From CAYLPJ01 sp964385465 (lineage in GTDB: Bacteria; Planctomycetota; Phycisphaerae; SM23-33): 64,000 bases of DNA. The notes below the pieces were generated by a model that saw nothing but the letters and a program-made list of their open reading frames with translations, ran no database searches and had not been told where the DNA came from. The DNA lies in contig CAYLPJ010000031.1 in assembly GCA_964385465.1 (NCBI GenBank), positions 1 to 64,000 of the forward strand, given 5' to 3'. Every line of letters begins with the position of its first letter. Position 1 is the first letter of the stretch. Positions 34,416 through 44,023 of this stretch are shown piece after piece. Position numbers and translations under genes: made by a program.

Positions 34416-36383
34416 ATGCAATGGCTGACCCCCGGCATCGCGGGCATCGCGGCGGCACTGGCCCTGCCGACGCTGGTGCTGATGTACTTCCTCCGCCTGC
34501 GGAGGCGGGAAGCGCCCGTCAGCTCCACGCTGCTCTGGCAGCGGGCCGTCCGCGACCTCCAGGTCAACGCGCCCTTCCAGCGCCTCCGCCGCAACATCCT
34601 CCTGCTGCTGCAACTGCTGATCCTCGCCGTCGTCCTGCTCGCACTCGCCGGGCCGGTGCTGGCACTGACCGGCGCCGGCGGGCGACGCGTCGTACTGCTC
34701 ATCGACCGCTCGGCCAGCATGGGCGCCGCCGACGCCCCCGACGGCCGAACGCGGCTGGCCGAGGCCAAGCGCCTCGCACGCCAACGCATCGCCTCGCTGC
34801 GCCCGGGCTCGCTGCTGGCACTCGGCGGCGGCGCGGACCGGGCCATGGTCATCGCCTTCGACCGTCACGCAAAGGTGCTGTGCAGCTTCACCTCCGACCG
34901 CGCCCGCCTCGCCGCGGCCGTGAGCGCCATCGAGCCCACCGACGCCCCGACCGCGCTGGCCGAGGCCGTCACCGTCGCCCGCGCGTTCGCGCAATCCGCC
35001 GGCGCCGAGGAGAGCGACGGCACCGACCCCCGCGCCGCCCGGCTGGAGCTGTTCGGCGACGGGCGGATCGCGGACCTCGCCGACCTCGATCTCCTGCCCG
35101 GCGAGATGGTCTTCCACCGCGTCGGGCGCTCCGGAGCGAACCTCGCCGTCACGGCCATGCAGGCCCGCCGAAGCTACGAGAAACCCGAGCAGGTCCACGT
35201 GTTCGCCTCGGTGGTCAACTACGGCGACCGCCCCGTCGAGACCGACGTGCAGCTCGCCGTCGGCGCGACCGTCCGGGCGGTGCGCCGCGTGAGCCTGCCG
35301 CCGACGCGGCCGGCCGGCGAGGGCCGGCCCCCCCGCCCGGGCAAGGCGGCCGTCTCGTTCGTGATGACCCAGCCCGGGGCGGGCGTGGTCTCCGTACGCC
35401 ATCTGACCGAGGACGCCCTGGCCGCCGACGACGCCGCGTGGGTCGTCCTGCCCGGCCCGCGGAAGCTGACGGCCATGCTGGTCACCGCGGGCAACCCGCC
35501 GCTGGAGACCGCCCTGGCCGCCTGCCCCCTGGCGCGGCTGGACGTCCGCACGCCCGCGGCCTTCGACGAGCTCTGCGCCGACGACCCCGTCGCCTCGCCC
35601 TACGACGTCGTCGTCCTCGACGGCCACGCGCCCGAGAAGCTGCCCCGCGGGCGCTACATCATCTTCGGGCGCCCGCCGGAGGACATCGGCCTCCAGCTCG
35701 CCGGGCCGCTCCGCGGGCAGGTGGCCGTCGACTGGCGAGACCGCCACCCCGTGCTGCGGTTCGTCAACCTCGGCAACTTCTTCGCCTCCAAGGCGATCCG
35801 CCTTGTCCCTCCGCGCGACGCCGCCGTGCTCGCCGAGTTCGCGGAGTCCCCCGCGATGGTCCTGCTCCGCCGCTCGGGCAGCACCTTCCTCGTCGCCCCC
35901 TTCGACGTCCTGGAGACCAACTGGCCCTTCGAGGCGGGCTTCGCGATGTTCTGCTACAACGCGACGGCCTTTCTGGGCACCGAACGCCAGGCCCGCCGAC
36001 GCACGGCGCTGGAGGTCGGCGAGGCGATCACCCTTCGCGCCGGCGCCGCCGACGAAGCCACCGTCACCGACCCGAGCGGCCGGATCGAGCGCGTCGCGGC
36101 CGACCCGTCGGGGACGATCCGCTGGCCGCGGACGCACCGGGTCGGCGTCTACACCGTCCAGGTCGGCGGGCGCGAGCCGGCGCACTTCGCCGTCAACCTG
36201 ACCGACGAGGCCGAGAGCCGCATCGAGCCCGTGGCGGACCTCGCCGTCGGCGCCGGCGGGGTGGGCGTCCGCAACGCCGAGGATGCGCGGACCAACCGCC
36301 GGCTCTGGCCGTGGCTGGTGCTGGCGGCGCTGGTGCTTGTGTGCGTCGAGTGGCTCGTGTACAACTCCAAGGTCCGCCTGTGA
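34416..36383 (+). CDS. BatA-type membrane protein with VWA domain
   Basis: 655 residues from the ATG at 34416 (AAGGAG upstream, spacing about 12). Residues 4-26 and 61-84 are the two N-terminal membrane helices of BatA proteins, including MYFLRLRRREAPVSSTLLW between them. A VWA domain with MIDAS DRSAS (97-101) follows. The long middle part is periplasmic and includes a ThuA/GATase-like stretch (VVLDGHAPEKLPRGRYIIFG). A final helix lies at about 630-650. It is probably a substrate or partner of the MoxR ATPase in envelope maintenance. Confidence 0.88.
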   Translation: MQWLTPGIAGIAAALALPTLVLMYFLRLRRREAPVSSTLLWQRAVRDLQVNAPFQRLRRNILLLLQLLILAVVLLALAGPVLALTGAGGRRVVLLIDRSASMGAADAPDGRTRLAEAKRLARQRIASLRPGSLLALGGGADRAMVIAFDRHAKVLCSFTSDRARLAAAVSAIEPTDAPTALAEAVTVARAFAQSAGAEESDGTDPRAARLELFGDGRIADLADLDLLPGEMVFHRVGRSGANLAVTAMQARRSYEKPEQVHVFASVVNYGDRPVETDVQLAVGATVRAVRRVSLPPTRPAGEGRPPRPGKAAVSFVMTQPGAGVVSVRHLTEDALAADDAAWVVLPGPRKLTAMLVTAGNPPLETALAACPLARLDVRTPAAFDELCADDPVASPYDVVVLDGHAPEKLPRGRYIIFGRPPEDIGLQLAGPLRGQVAVDWRDRHPVLRFVNLGNFFASKAIRLVPPRDAAVLAEFAESPAMVLLRRSGSTFLVAPFDVLETNWPFEAGFAMFCYNATAFLGTERQARRRTALEVGEAITLRAGAADEATVTDPSGRIERVAADPSGTIRWPRTHRVGVYTVQVGGREPAHFAVNLTDEAESRIEPVADLAVGAGGVGVRNAEDARTNRRLWPWLVLAALVLVCVEWLVYNSKVRL

Positions 36384-36411
36384 CGTGTCACGGGGTCGGC
36401 GGAGACCGCCC

Positions 36412-38502
36412 ATGAACCGAAGCCTCGCCATCCTGCTCTGCCTGCTGACGCTGCCCGCCGTCGCGGGCGCCCGGGACGACAAGCCCAAACGCCTCGCCGT
36501 GGACTTCGCCGTCGGCTGGGGCGGCTGCTACCGGCCCATGCAGTGGACCCCCCTCCGCGTGAGCATCGCCTCGCCCTTCAAGAAGCCCATCGACTGCATC
36601 GTCGAGGTCACCGTCAAGGAGGACGAGCTGCACAACATGGTCATCTCCCGGCGGGAAGTCCTCGCGCCCGGACGCACCCGCCGGATCGACCTGGCCGCAC
36701 GCATCGCCTTCGCCGCCGACGACTGCCGACTGACCATCTACGACTCCACCTCCGGCATGCTGCGGTGGTCCAAGAGCTACAGCCTCTGGCAGCACCACCA
36801 CGGGGGGCGCATGCTCACCGCCGTCCGCGACGAGGACCTGCTCATCGGCGTCACCGGGCGCCAGGGCTTCGCGCTGGACATGCTCCCCGATGCCACCGAA
36901 TCGCTGCAAGACAGCGAGCGCGGCCGGACGTACCTCCAGTTCCGCTTTCCCCGCCGCCTGCCGTCGGACTGGACAGGCTACGCGGCCCTGGACGCCCTGA
37001 TCCTCTACGACCCCGACTGGGCCGAGATGACCCGCCACCAGCAGCGCGCCCTGGACCGCTGGGTCCGCAACGGCGGGCGGGTGCTGATCGTCCTCGGCTC
37101 CCACGCCCTGCCGGCCGGGCACGCCGTCGCCGCGCTCCTGCCCTTCCCCCCCGGCTCGCCCCGGCAGGTCGGCCTCAGCGCCCGCGACCTGCGCAACTGG
37201 GGCTGCCGCACGTGGCAGACCGACAAGGTGGCCGCGTGGGACCTGCGGGCCGCGAAGCACCGGCCGATGTGGGACACCTGGTCGGGGCAGGGCGGCAAGG
37301 TGCTGGGCGCGTCCGGCCCGGCGGGCTTCGGGCGCGTCGGCGTCTGGGCGTTCGACCCGGACCGCCTGGGCGTCCGGCGGGACCGCCGCCTGGCGGCCTT
37401 CTGGGTCTCGCGGCTGGCGGACGTGCTGGGGCGGCGAAAGATCCGCCTGAGCAACCGCCGCGGCGGCGACTCCTCGGACGACTGGAGCTACGAGCTGGGC
37501 ACCTCCCGCCGGGCGGTCAACGCCGTCCTGGAATACCTCTACGCCGTCGAGGAGCTGAGGCCGATCCACGTCGGCTGGGTCGTGCTCGTGCTGGTCGCCC
37601 TGGCGGTGCTGATCGGACCGGTGGACTACCTCGTCCTCCGCGCGCTCGGCCGCCTGCCGTGGACGTGGGCGACGGCCTCGCTGGGCATCGCCGTGTTCTC
37701 GGTGGGCGCCTACTACGGCGTGGAGCACCTTCGCGGCGGGGAGCTCCAGGCGCGGGTGGTCTCGGTGGTCGACGGCGTGGCCGGCGAGCGGTCGGCATGG
37801 GCGACGCGGTACATGGGCATCTTCGCCCCCCGCAGCGACGACCACGCGCTCACCGGTCTCTCCCCGGAGCAGTGGTGGAGCGCGCTGGCCCCCACCCAGG
37901 GCGAGACGCTCTACTCCTACCGCCAGGAGCTCGGCTCGCGGAACATCTACTGCACCCAGCATGTCGACGGCGGCTGCGTGCCCCGCAGCATCCCGATCAA
38001 CATCTGGGCCATGCAGTGCCTGCTCGTCGAGACGCCCGCCGCCGGCCTGCCGGTCCGCGCCGACGTCCGAAAGGCCCGCGACGGGCAGTGGGAAGTCGCC
38101 GTCGAGAACCTCGCAGACACGCCCGTCGCCGAGGGATACGTCGTCGTCTCGCCGACGCAATGCGTGAGGTTCGGGCGCATCGAACCCAAGGCCGAACGCA
38201 CCGTCCGCGCCCGGGCCGGGACGTGGAAGCCCTGGGACCGGGACATCCCCGACGTCTCCGGGCACAGCCCGACGCCGACGATGATCTCCGCGGCCCACGC
38301 CCTCCGCTCGGCCCCGGCGGCGACGGGCACGGCGCGGCGGACCGACGGGATGATGGCCTACGTCCGGGCCGGCGCCGTCATCGTCTGCGCAGAATACGAA
38401 GGCCTGCCCGTACCCCACGAGGTTGCCGGCCGAACGTGCCGGTTCCAGCACAGGCAGTTGGTCCGGCTGGTGGTCCGGCCGGGCACCCGGAGCGAGCCAT
38501 GA
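36412..38502 (+). CDS. Exported membrane protein of unknown function in the MoxR/ABC operon
   Basis: 696 residues from the ATG at 36412 (GGAG 8 nt upstream), signal peptide 1-20. The N-terminal half resembles the soluble part of other operon members: a GATase-like segment (ALDALILYDPDWAEMT, then RWVRNGGRVLIVLGSHALPAGH). Two membrane helices lie at about 386-404 and 412-435 (VLVLVALAVLIGPVDYLVLR and ASLGIAVFSVGAYYGVEHL), followed by a beta-rich domain. IGPVDYLVLR resembles a short motif in similar planctomycete membrane proteins. It overlaps the ABC ATPase start by 4 nt, which couples the two. No function is known to me. Confidence 0.8.
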   Translation: MNRSLAILLCLLTLPAVAGARDDKPKRLAVDFAVGWGGCYRPMQWTPLRVSIASPFKKPIDCIVEVTVKEDELHNMVISRREVLAPGRTRRIDLAARIAFAADDCRLTIYDSTSGMLRWSKSYSLWQHHHGGRMLTAVRDEDLLIGVTGRQGFALDMLPDATESLQDSERGRTYLQFRFPRRLPSDWTGYAALDALILYDPDWAEMTRHQQRALDRWVRNGGRVLIVLGSHALPAGHAVAALLPFPPGSPRQVGLSARDLRNWGCRTWQTDKVAAWDLRAAKHRPMWDTWSGQGGKVLGASGPAGFGRVGVWAFDPDRLGVRRDRRLAAFWVSRLADVLGRRKIRLSNRRGGDSSDDWSYELGTSRRAVNAVLEYLYAVEELRPIHVGWVVLVLVALAVLIGPVDYLVLRALGRLPWTWATASLGIAVFSVGAYYGVEHLRGGELQARVVSVVDGVAGERSAWATRYMGIFAPRSDDHALTGLSPEQWWSALAPTQGETLYSYRQELGSRNIYCTQHVDGGCVPRSIPINIWAMQCLLVETPAAGLPVRADVRKARDGQWEVAVENLADTPVAEGYVVVSPTQCVRFGRIEPKAERTVRARAGTWKPWDRDIPDVSGHSPTPTMISAAHALRSAPAATGTARRTDGMMAYVRAGAVIVCAEYEGLPVPHEVAGRTCRFQHRQLVRLVVRPGTRSEP

Positions 38503-39428
38503 TCGAGACCCGCGGGTTGACCAAGCACTACGGCTCCCTGGCGGCGTTGAGCGACCTGACGCTGACCATCGAGGAGGGGGACATCTTCGGCTTCATCGGG
38601 CCCAACGGCGCGGGCAAGACAACGACCATGCGGATCCTCGCCACCCTGCTGGAGCCCACCCGCGGCCAGGCGTTCGTCGCCGGCATGGACGTCACCCGCA
38701 ACGGCCGGGACGTCCGCCGCCTCGTCGGCTACATGCCCGACTTCATGGGCGTCTACGACGACCTGAAGGTCTTCGAATACCTCGAATTCTTCGCCGCCGC
38801 GTTCGGGCTGGAGCGGGCCAGGCGCAAGGGCGTCATCGGCGACGTGCTGGAGCTGACCGACCTGACGGTCAAGCGCAACGCCCCCGTCGACGGGCTCAGC
38901 CGCGGCATGCAGCAGCGGCTCCAACTCGCACGCGTGCTGATCCACGACCCGCGCGTGCTGATCCTCGACGAGCCGGCCAGCGGGCTGGACCCCCGGGCGC
39001 GGATCGAGATCCGCGAGCTGCTCCGCGAACTCAAGCGGATGGGCAAGACCATCATGATCTCCAGCCACATCCTCTCGGAGCTGGAGCAGATGTGCGACCA
39101 CGTCGGGATCATCGAGCGCGGGAAGATGGTCTTCAGCGGCACGATGGAGGAGATCCGCCAGCGAATGGGCCTGGCCAGGCAGTTCCGCATCCGCGTTCCC
39201 GCAGACGACGTCGACCGCGCCGCCGAGCTGCTTACCGCCCTGCCCCAGATGGCCTCCGTACGACCCGGAGAGGGCTACCTCGACGTCACCCTCGCCGACA
39301 CCGCCGTCGCCGACGGCATCATCGCACGCACACTCGTCGGCGCCGAGATCGACGTCCTCGCCATCATGCCCCGGGAGCTCCGACTCGACGACGCCTTCCT
39401 CCAGCTCACCAAGGGGCTGGTCCACTGA
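38499..39428 (+). CDS. ABC transporter ATP-binding protein (ABC-2 exporter type)
   Basis: 309 residues; the ATG overlaps the preceding TGA as ATGA. Walker A is GPNGAGKT (34-41), signature LSRGMQQR (133-140) and Walker B VLILDEPA (153-160), with H-loop ISSHILSELE. Length and C-terminal extension fit the CcmA/NatA/GldA class that pairs with ABC-2 permeases. The following permease overlaps its stop by 4 nt. The unit is probably an exporter or envelope-protein transporter linked to the VWA/MoxR set. Confidence 0.95.
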   Translation: MIETRGLTKHYGSLAALSDLTLTIEEGDIFGFIGPNGAGKTTTMRILATLLEPTRGQAFVAGMDVTRNGRDVRRLVGYMPDFMGVYDDLKVFEYLEFFAAAFGLERARRKGVIGDVLELTDLTVKRNAPVDGLSRGMQQRLQLARVLIHDPRVLILDEPASGLDPRARIEIRELLRELKRMGKTIMISSHILSELEQMCDHVGIIERGKMVFSGTMEEIRQRMGLARQFRIRVPADDVDRAAELLTALPQMASVRPGEGYLDVTLADTAVADGIIARTLVGAEIDVLAIMPRELRLDDAFLQLTKGLVH

Positions 39429-41401
39429 GCGCCCCGGCCACACAGCCCGACGCCGGCGGCGACGGCGCCCGGGCGTCCGCACGAGGGCCCGGCCGCATCC
39501 TCGCCGCACTCGCGGGAATCCCCGCCGCACTCGCCGGGCCCATCTTCGCCAAGGAACTCCGCGTCTCCAGCCGCCGGCGGAGAAACTACGTCCTTCGCGC
39601 CGTCTACCTGCTGGCCATGACGCTCTTCGTCACGCTCGTCTGGATGGCCGCTCTCAGGTCCGGCCGCTACGGCTACGACTCCCACGCGTGGCGGGTGGCG
39701 CGGATGGCCATCGCCGGGCGGACCATCATCAGCACCGTGGTCTGGTTCCAGTTCCTCGCCGTCTGCCTGATCACCGTCATCATGCTCAGCACGTCGATCA
39801 GCGAGGAGATCTATCACCGCACGCTCGGCGTGCTGATGACCACGCCGATCCGCAGCCCGCAGATCGTCGTCGGCAAGCTCTTCAGCAAGCTGCTCCAGTT
39901 GCTGATGCTCCTGGCCGCCAGCCTGCCCGTGCTCGGGATCGTCCGCGTCTTCGGCGGCGTGCCCTGGAGCTACGTCGTTGCCGCACTGGGCATCACCCTC
40001 ACCACCGCCGTGCTGCTGGCCGCGGTGACCATGTTCTTCTCCATCCTCTGCCGCCGGGCGTTCGTCAGCATCCTGCTGGCCCTGCTGACCGCCGGCGTCA
40101 TCTACGGGCTCCTGCCCCTGCTGATCGTCCTGTTCGTCGAGGCCACCGACCTGGACGTCAAGGCCGTCACCGACCCGCTGGTCGTGCTGTTCCTGGCGAC
40201 CAACCCCTTCGCGGCCATGACGGTCACCACCGTGCTCATGATCGAGCCCCGAGGCGCCACCGGCCTGCCCTTCTTCCAGTGGTGGGTGGTCTGCCTGGTC
40301 AACCTCGGCCTCGCCGCCGCCGTCCTCGCCGCCTGCGTGGCCATGGTCCGCCGGGTGGCGCTGCGACAGGCCGCCGGGGCCACCCGGGCCGGGCCGACCG
40401 CCGCCCCGCCGGACCTGCCCCCCGCCCACGCCGCACAAACGCCGCCCGCCGGCTCCGCCGTGCCCGAGGGCGTGACACCGCCACCCGTGCTCGCCCCCGC
40501 CGCGCCGCCCGCCCCGCCGCTGCGCGATGAGCCCACCCGCCGGATCACCGGCTCGCCGGTCGTCTGGCGGGAGGTCCGCGCACGCTGGTTCCGGCGGCGG
40601 TGGCTCTTCTGGCTCGTCGCCGGCATCGTCGGCGGCATCCTGCTGCTCATCTACGCCCTCGTCGGCATCGAGGAAGGCTGGGACGACGACGATTCCCACG
40701 CCGTCACCCTCTTCCTCATGACCGCCGTCGCCGCCGTCGCCACCGGCATCCTCGCCGCCACCAACGTCACCTCCGAGAAGGAGGCCAACTCCTGGGAGAT
40801 CCTCCTGGCCACGCCGCTGACCGGGCGGGAGATCCTCGTCGGCAAGGTCGTCGGCGTCCTGCGCCGCTGCCTGCCGATCTGGCTGCTGCCGATCGCCCAC
40901 GTCCTGCTGTTCGTCCTCATCGGCTATATCCGCCTTGAGATGGTCGCGTTCATGCTGCTGATCACCGCCGCCGTCGTGGCCGTCCTCGGCGGGGCCGGGC
41001 TGTACTTCGGCGTCCGCTTCCGCCGGACCACCACCGCGGTCATCCTCAACCTCGGCCTGGGCATCGCCCTCTGGGGCGCCCTGCCGGCCCTGCTCGCCCT
41101 TGCCGCGGAGGCCTCCCCCACCGACAGGGCACGGAACGACCTGCGAAACGCCACCGAGTACGTCGTCGACGCCAACCCGTTCGTCCAGGCAGGCTTCCTC
41201 TCCGAACGCGCCGCGCGAAACTCCTACCGCGTCTTCCACGGGGGGGGCTCCGCCAACAGGCAGACCTACCGCTGGCCCGGCGCCGGAGCCCTCAACGCCG
41301 AGCAGTCGGTCCTCTACCAGGCCTTCCTCACCGGCGGGTACGTCTTCCTCGCGGGCCTCTTCCTCCTCCTCGCCCGACGCAACCTCCGCCGCCGAATCTG
41401 A
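39425..41401 (+). CDS. Tandem ABC-2 permease (two permease halves in one chain), CTG start
   Basis: About 658 residues. No ATG, GTG or TTG occurs in frame before conserved permease sequence (IFAKELRVSSRRRRNYVLRA), but a CTG at 39425 overlaps the ATPase stop as CTGA and has AAGGGG exactly 8 nt upstream. The first permease half spans about 30-320 (ISEEIYHRTLGVLMTTPIRS is the ABC-2 coupling motif). A Pro/Ala-rich linker spans about 320-370. The second half covers 375-658 with the equivalent motif TSEKEANSWEILLATPLTGR. Each half has about six membrane helices, so one chain could supply a whole membrane domain. The next ATG would delete the first helix. Confidence 0.87.
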   Translation: MSAPATQPDAGGDGARASARGPGRILAALAGIPAALAGPIFAKELRVSSRRRRNYVLRAVYLLAMTLFVTLVWMAALRSGRYGYDSHAWRVARMAIAGRTIISTVVWFQFLAVCLITVIMLSTSISEEIYHRTLGVLMTTPIRSPQIVVGKLFSKLLQLLMLLAASLPVLGIVRVFGGVPWSYVVAALGITLTTAVLLAAVTMFFSILCRRAFVSILLALLTAGVIYGLLPLLIVLFVEATDLDVKAVTDPLVVLFLATNPFAAMTVTTVLMIEPRGATGLPFFQWWVVCLVNLGLAAAVLAACVAMVRRVALRQAAGATRAGPTAAPPDLPPAHAAQTPPAGSAVPEGVTPPPVLAPAAPPAPPLRDEPTRRITGSPVVWREVRARWFRRRWLFWLVAGIVGGILLLIYALVGIEEGWDDDDSHAVTLFLMTAVAAVATGILAATNVTSEKEANSWEILLATPLTGREILVGKVVGVLRRCLPIWLLPIAHVLLFVLIGYIRLEMVAFMLLITAAVVAVLGGAGLYFGVRFRRTTTAVILNLGLGIALWGALPALLALAAEASPTDRARNDLRNATEYVVDANPFVQAGFLSERAARNSYRVFHGGGSANRQTYRWPGAGALNAEQSVLYQAFLTGGYVFLAGLFLLLARRNLRRRI

Positions 41402-41598
41402 CCGCCGGACCCCCGACCAGCCAGTGCAACCGCTCGGAGAAGGGCGCCGCCGTGCAGGGGGCGGAGATGGGCGTGTACCGCACGCTGAAACTCCGCGGCC
41501 ACGACCCTCTGGCGACGATCGCCTCAGCCCTGCAAACCTGCCTGACCCATCGCCCCCTCCCCCGCTACCGACGGAACCTGTTGCAGCCGGGTGAAGTG

Positions 41599-43551
41599 TT
41601 ACCTTCTGCCTTTCCTTTCCCGCGGTCCGTACCGTGGCCGCCCATCGCCGTGCTCCATCGCGCCGAGGTCGGGGGCATCGCCGGCGTGATCGTCGTTGAC
41701 GTTCGGCAACCGGACGCCGGCGTCAATCGCAGCGCCGCCGGGCTTGAGGCGAAGGTCAAAGGCGTCGGGCTCATACGTCCTGCCGCGCTCGATCGGCGAG
41801 CCGTTGACGAAGATGTCGTACTCGACGCGTCGTCCGTGCCTCTCGTAGCCGGTCGCGGCAGTGAACGCTTCGAGCGATTCGTAGCCCTTGCGTTCGCGAC
41901 CGCCGTGGCTCCAGCGGACGGGCGTGTGCGCATCCGAAGCGCCCCGGTATCCGTTGTAATCCATCGTCGTGCGATCCGGCGTGAACGTGCCGCTGCTGAT
42001 GAGCCCGCCGTTGCCCAGCAGGAGATTGTTGCGCAGGTGGCTGTTGCTCCAGTAGGGCGTGGAGAAGGCCGTGCCCCCACCGGCGAGCGTGTTGTGATAC
42101 GCGACGATGCCCGCGCCGAAGTTGTTCCACTTGAAGTTCAGATACGTCAGACCGAACCCTTCGTTGCGGATGAAATAGATCGGCCCGCCGTACACCGGCT
42201 GCGCGCTCAGGCCGGTGTGCGTGTTGTAAACGAGATTGCGATACACGCGAATGTTGTGGCAGCCGTAGTCTGCCTCGACGGTGTCATCGATGGCCAACGA
42301 GAGGTCGTTGTGGGCGAAGTCGATGTTGACCGCCTGCTTGCGGATGTCGTCCGGCGGCTGGCTGTAGTTGAAGATCGCCAGACTGTCGCTGAACCGGCTG
42401 ATGCGGTTGTGCGCGACGACGTGCCCCTGTCCGTACACGTTCACACCGGTGTGCGAGCCGCGCATGTACTCGGCGCCGTCGGGCCGGCGCGGATGCCACT
42501 CGGGGTCGATGCCGGTGATCACGTTGTCGACGATCGTCCAGTTCGTCGAGTTCTCCGACGCCGTCCACATGCCGTTGATGACATCCTCGATCACGCACCG
42601 CCGCACAGTAAGCCACGACGCGCCAGGGCCGCCCTTGTCGTGCGCCGACTTCTCCCCGGTGCGCAGAAACATCGCGCCGCGGCGAACGGTCAGCTCTTCG
42701 AAGATCAGATGATCCGCGCCGGGGATGCGGAAGAGATCGGTCTTGCGGTCCGGCCCTTCGAGGATCGTTCGCCGGGCGCCTTCGCCGCGGATCACGATCG
42801 GCTTGCCCGGCTCGCCCGACTTCTTCCACACGTAGGGCGCGCCTGCGAGCGCGTGCACGCCGGCGTGCAGCAGGATGACGTCGCCGGGCTTCGCGGCCTG
42901 ATACGCGGCGCTCAGATCATCGAAGCTCGGCGCGTCGTCGTTTGCCTGACCGCGCTGGCCATCGGCGCCGTTGGCGTGGACGTGCAGCGTCCGCCCGCCC
43001 TTCCATGCCTTCGGCTCCGTGCGCGTGGCGACGGTGACGACCTTCTCCTGCGGCGCGCCGCCGTCCGGGTCCGTCATCGTGAACCGCACCTCGTATCGCG
43101 TGCCGGGCTCCAGTGAAAACACGCTGCCGGCGAACAGGTTGCCCGTGCGGTAATGCTGCATCTTGCCGTTGTAGAAGTAGCGTGTGACGATCTCGTGATG
43201 CACGCGCAGCATGGGCAGCGCCTCGCGCCACGCCGCACCGCCGCCCGCCTTGCGGTGCGCGACCTCCACCGCCGCGTTGCGGTTGCTGTCGCCGCCGATA
43301 TACCACCGGAAGCCCAAGTTACGCAGCGTTGGCGGATCGATCAGGAACTCACCGGGCACAACGTCATCGCGCTGCGGTTCTTTCTTGAAGCCGTTCACCG
43401 CCTCGTGGTCGAAATCCCAGAACCGCCGCTCCAACTGCGCGTCCGCCGCGGCCGTGTGACTGAGCACGAAGGCGAGCGCGAGAAGGCCGCCAGGACTCGA
43501 AAAGCATGATCGCCACGGTTTCAGTGCGTTGCGATGAAGAGTGGATCGCAT
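41599..43551 (-). CDS. Secreted right-handed beta-helix protein
   Basis: 650 residues; AAGGAG lies 8 nt before the ATG at 43551; signal peptide about 1-38 (core GGLLALAFVLSHTAAA). An FN3-like N-terminal domain (SVFSLEPGTRYEVRFTMTDP) precedes a parallel beta-helix (about 205-560) with PbH1-type repeats: IVIRGEGARRTILEG, GMWTASENSTNWTIVDNVIT and IFNYSQPPDD. The fold is that of polysaccharide lyases and other right-handed beta-helix proteins; the catalytic residues are not identifiable. It stands alone on the minus strand, convergent with the ABC operon. Confidence 0.8.
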   Translation of the reverse strand: MRSTLHRNALKPWRSCFSSPGGLLALAFVLSHTAAADAQLERRFWDFDHEAVNGFKKEPQRDDVVPGEFLIDPPTLRNLGFRWYIGGDSNRNAAVEVAHRKAGGGAAWREALPMLRVHHEIVTRYFYNGKMQHYRTGNLFAGSVFSLEPGTRYEVRFTMTDPDGGAPQEKVVTVATRTEPKAWKGGRTLHVHANGADGQRGQANDDAPSFDDLSAAYQAAKPGDVILLHAGVHALAGAPYVWKKSGEPGKPIVIRGEGARRTILEGPDRKTDLFRIPGADHLIFEELTVRRGAMFLRTGEKSAHDKGGPGASWLTVRRCVIEDVINGMWTASENSTNWTIVDNVITGIDPEWHPRRPDGAEYMRGSHTGVNVYGQGHVVAHNRISRFSDSLAIFNYSQPPDDIRKQAVNIDFAHNDLSLAIDDTVEADYGCHNIRVYRNLVYNTHTGLSAQPVYGGPIYFIRNEGFGLTYLNFKWNNFGAGIVAYHNTLAGGGTAFSTPYWSNSHLRNNLLLGNGGLISSGTFTPDRTTMDYNGYRGASDAHTPVRWSHGGRERKGYESLEAFTAATGYERHGRRVEYDIFVNGSPIERGRTYEPDAFDLRLKPGGAAIDAGVRLPNVNDDHAGDAPDLGAMEHGDGRPRYGPRERKGRR

Positions 43552-44023
43552 CGGGTAGACTCCTTCACCCCGGATTTCCTGGATGGCTTATCGCCCACGA
43601 CCACCGTCGGCCCTTCTGAAGGTTGTACCGCCGATCCGAGCAGCGGCAAGAGGCTTCTCTGCTCGATGAACGGCGTTCGGACCGTCTCCGGCTCAGGATG
43701 ACGCCCGCACCGGCCTTCGCACAGGCCTCCATCTCCGGTTCGCGCAGACTCCCCCCTCGTCTCCGCCCCCTCCGACTGTCTCGTCCGTCGTTGGGGTCAT
43801 TGCGGCACCACCTCAGGGGGCCGCAGCCGTCGAATCCGCTCCAGGATCGCCCGGAACCGTTTCTTCGGCGCGGGGCGACGGGGTCTGGCGCGAGGGGCGG
43901 TCTGGGGGGAGTCGGGGGGCTTTGCGGAGACCCACGGGGCGCAGCCGGAGGCTTCGGGGGGCAATTGGGGGGGACGCCGGGGCGGTGGAAACCCAACGGC
44001 TTGGGGCGCGGGTTGGGGCTCTC
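43552..44023. other. 472-bp gene-free spacer with guanine-run cluster
   Basis: This spacer lies between the LysR stop (44024) and the beta-helix gene start. No credible gene is present. The segment 43904-43982 contains G-runs at 43904-43909 (6), 43914-43919 (6), 43936-43939 (4), 43956-43961 (6), 43967-43973 (7) and 43979-43982 (4), enough to form G-quadruplexes. A weak stem, CCCAA (43992-43996) with TTGGG (44001-44005), just after the LysR stop could end that transcript. Confidence 0.5.

Noticed and set aside
27652..34458. 2268-codon minus-strand open frame across the SGNH gene and MoxR operon
   Set aside because: It runs antisense through several clear genes, including moxR and DUF58, which a real gene would not do.
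43565..43996. Minus-strand open frame of 143 codons after the LysR gene
   Set aside because: Pro/Arg/Ser-rich with no SD; it reflects the G-run cluster and possibly a dispersed non-coding repeat.
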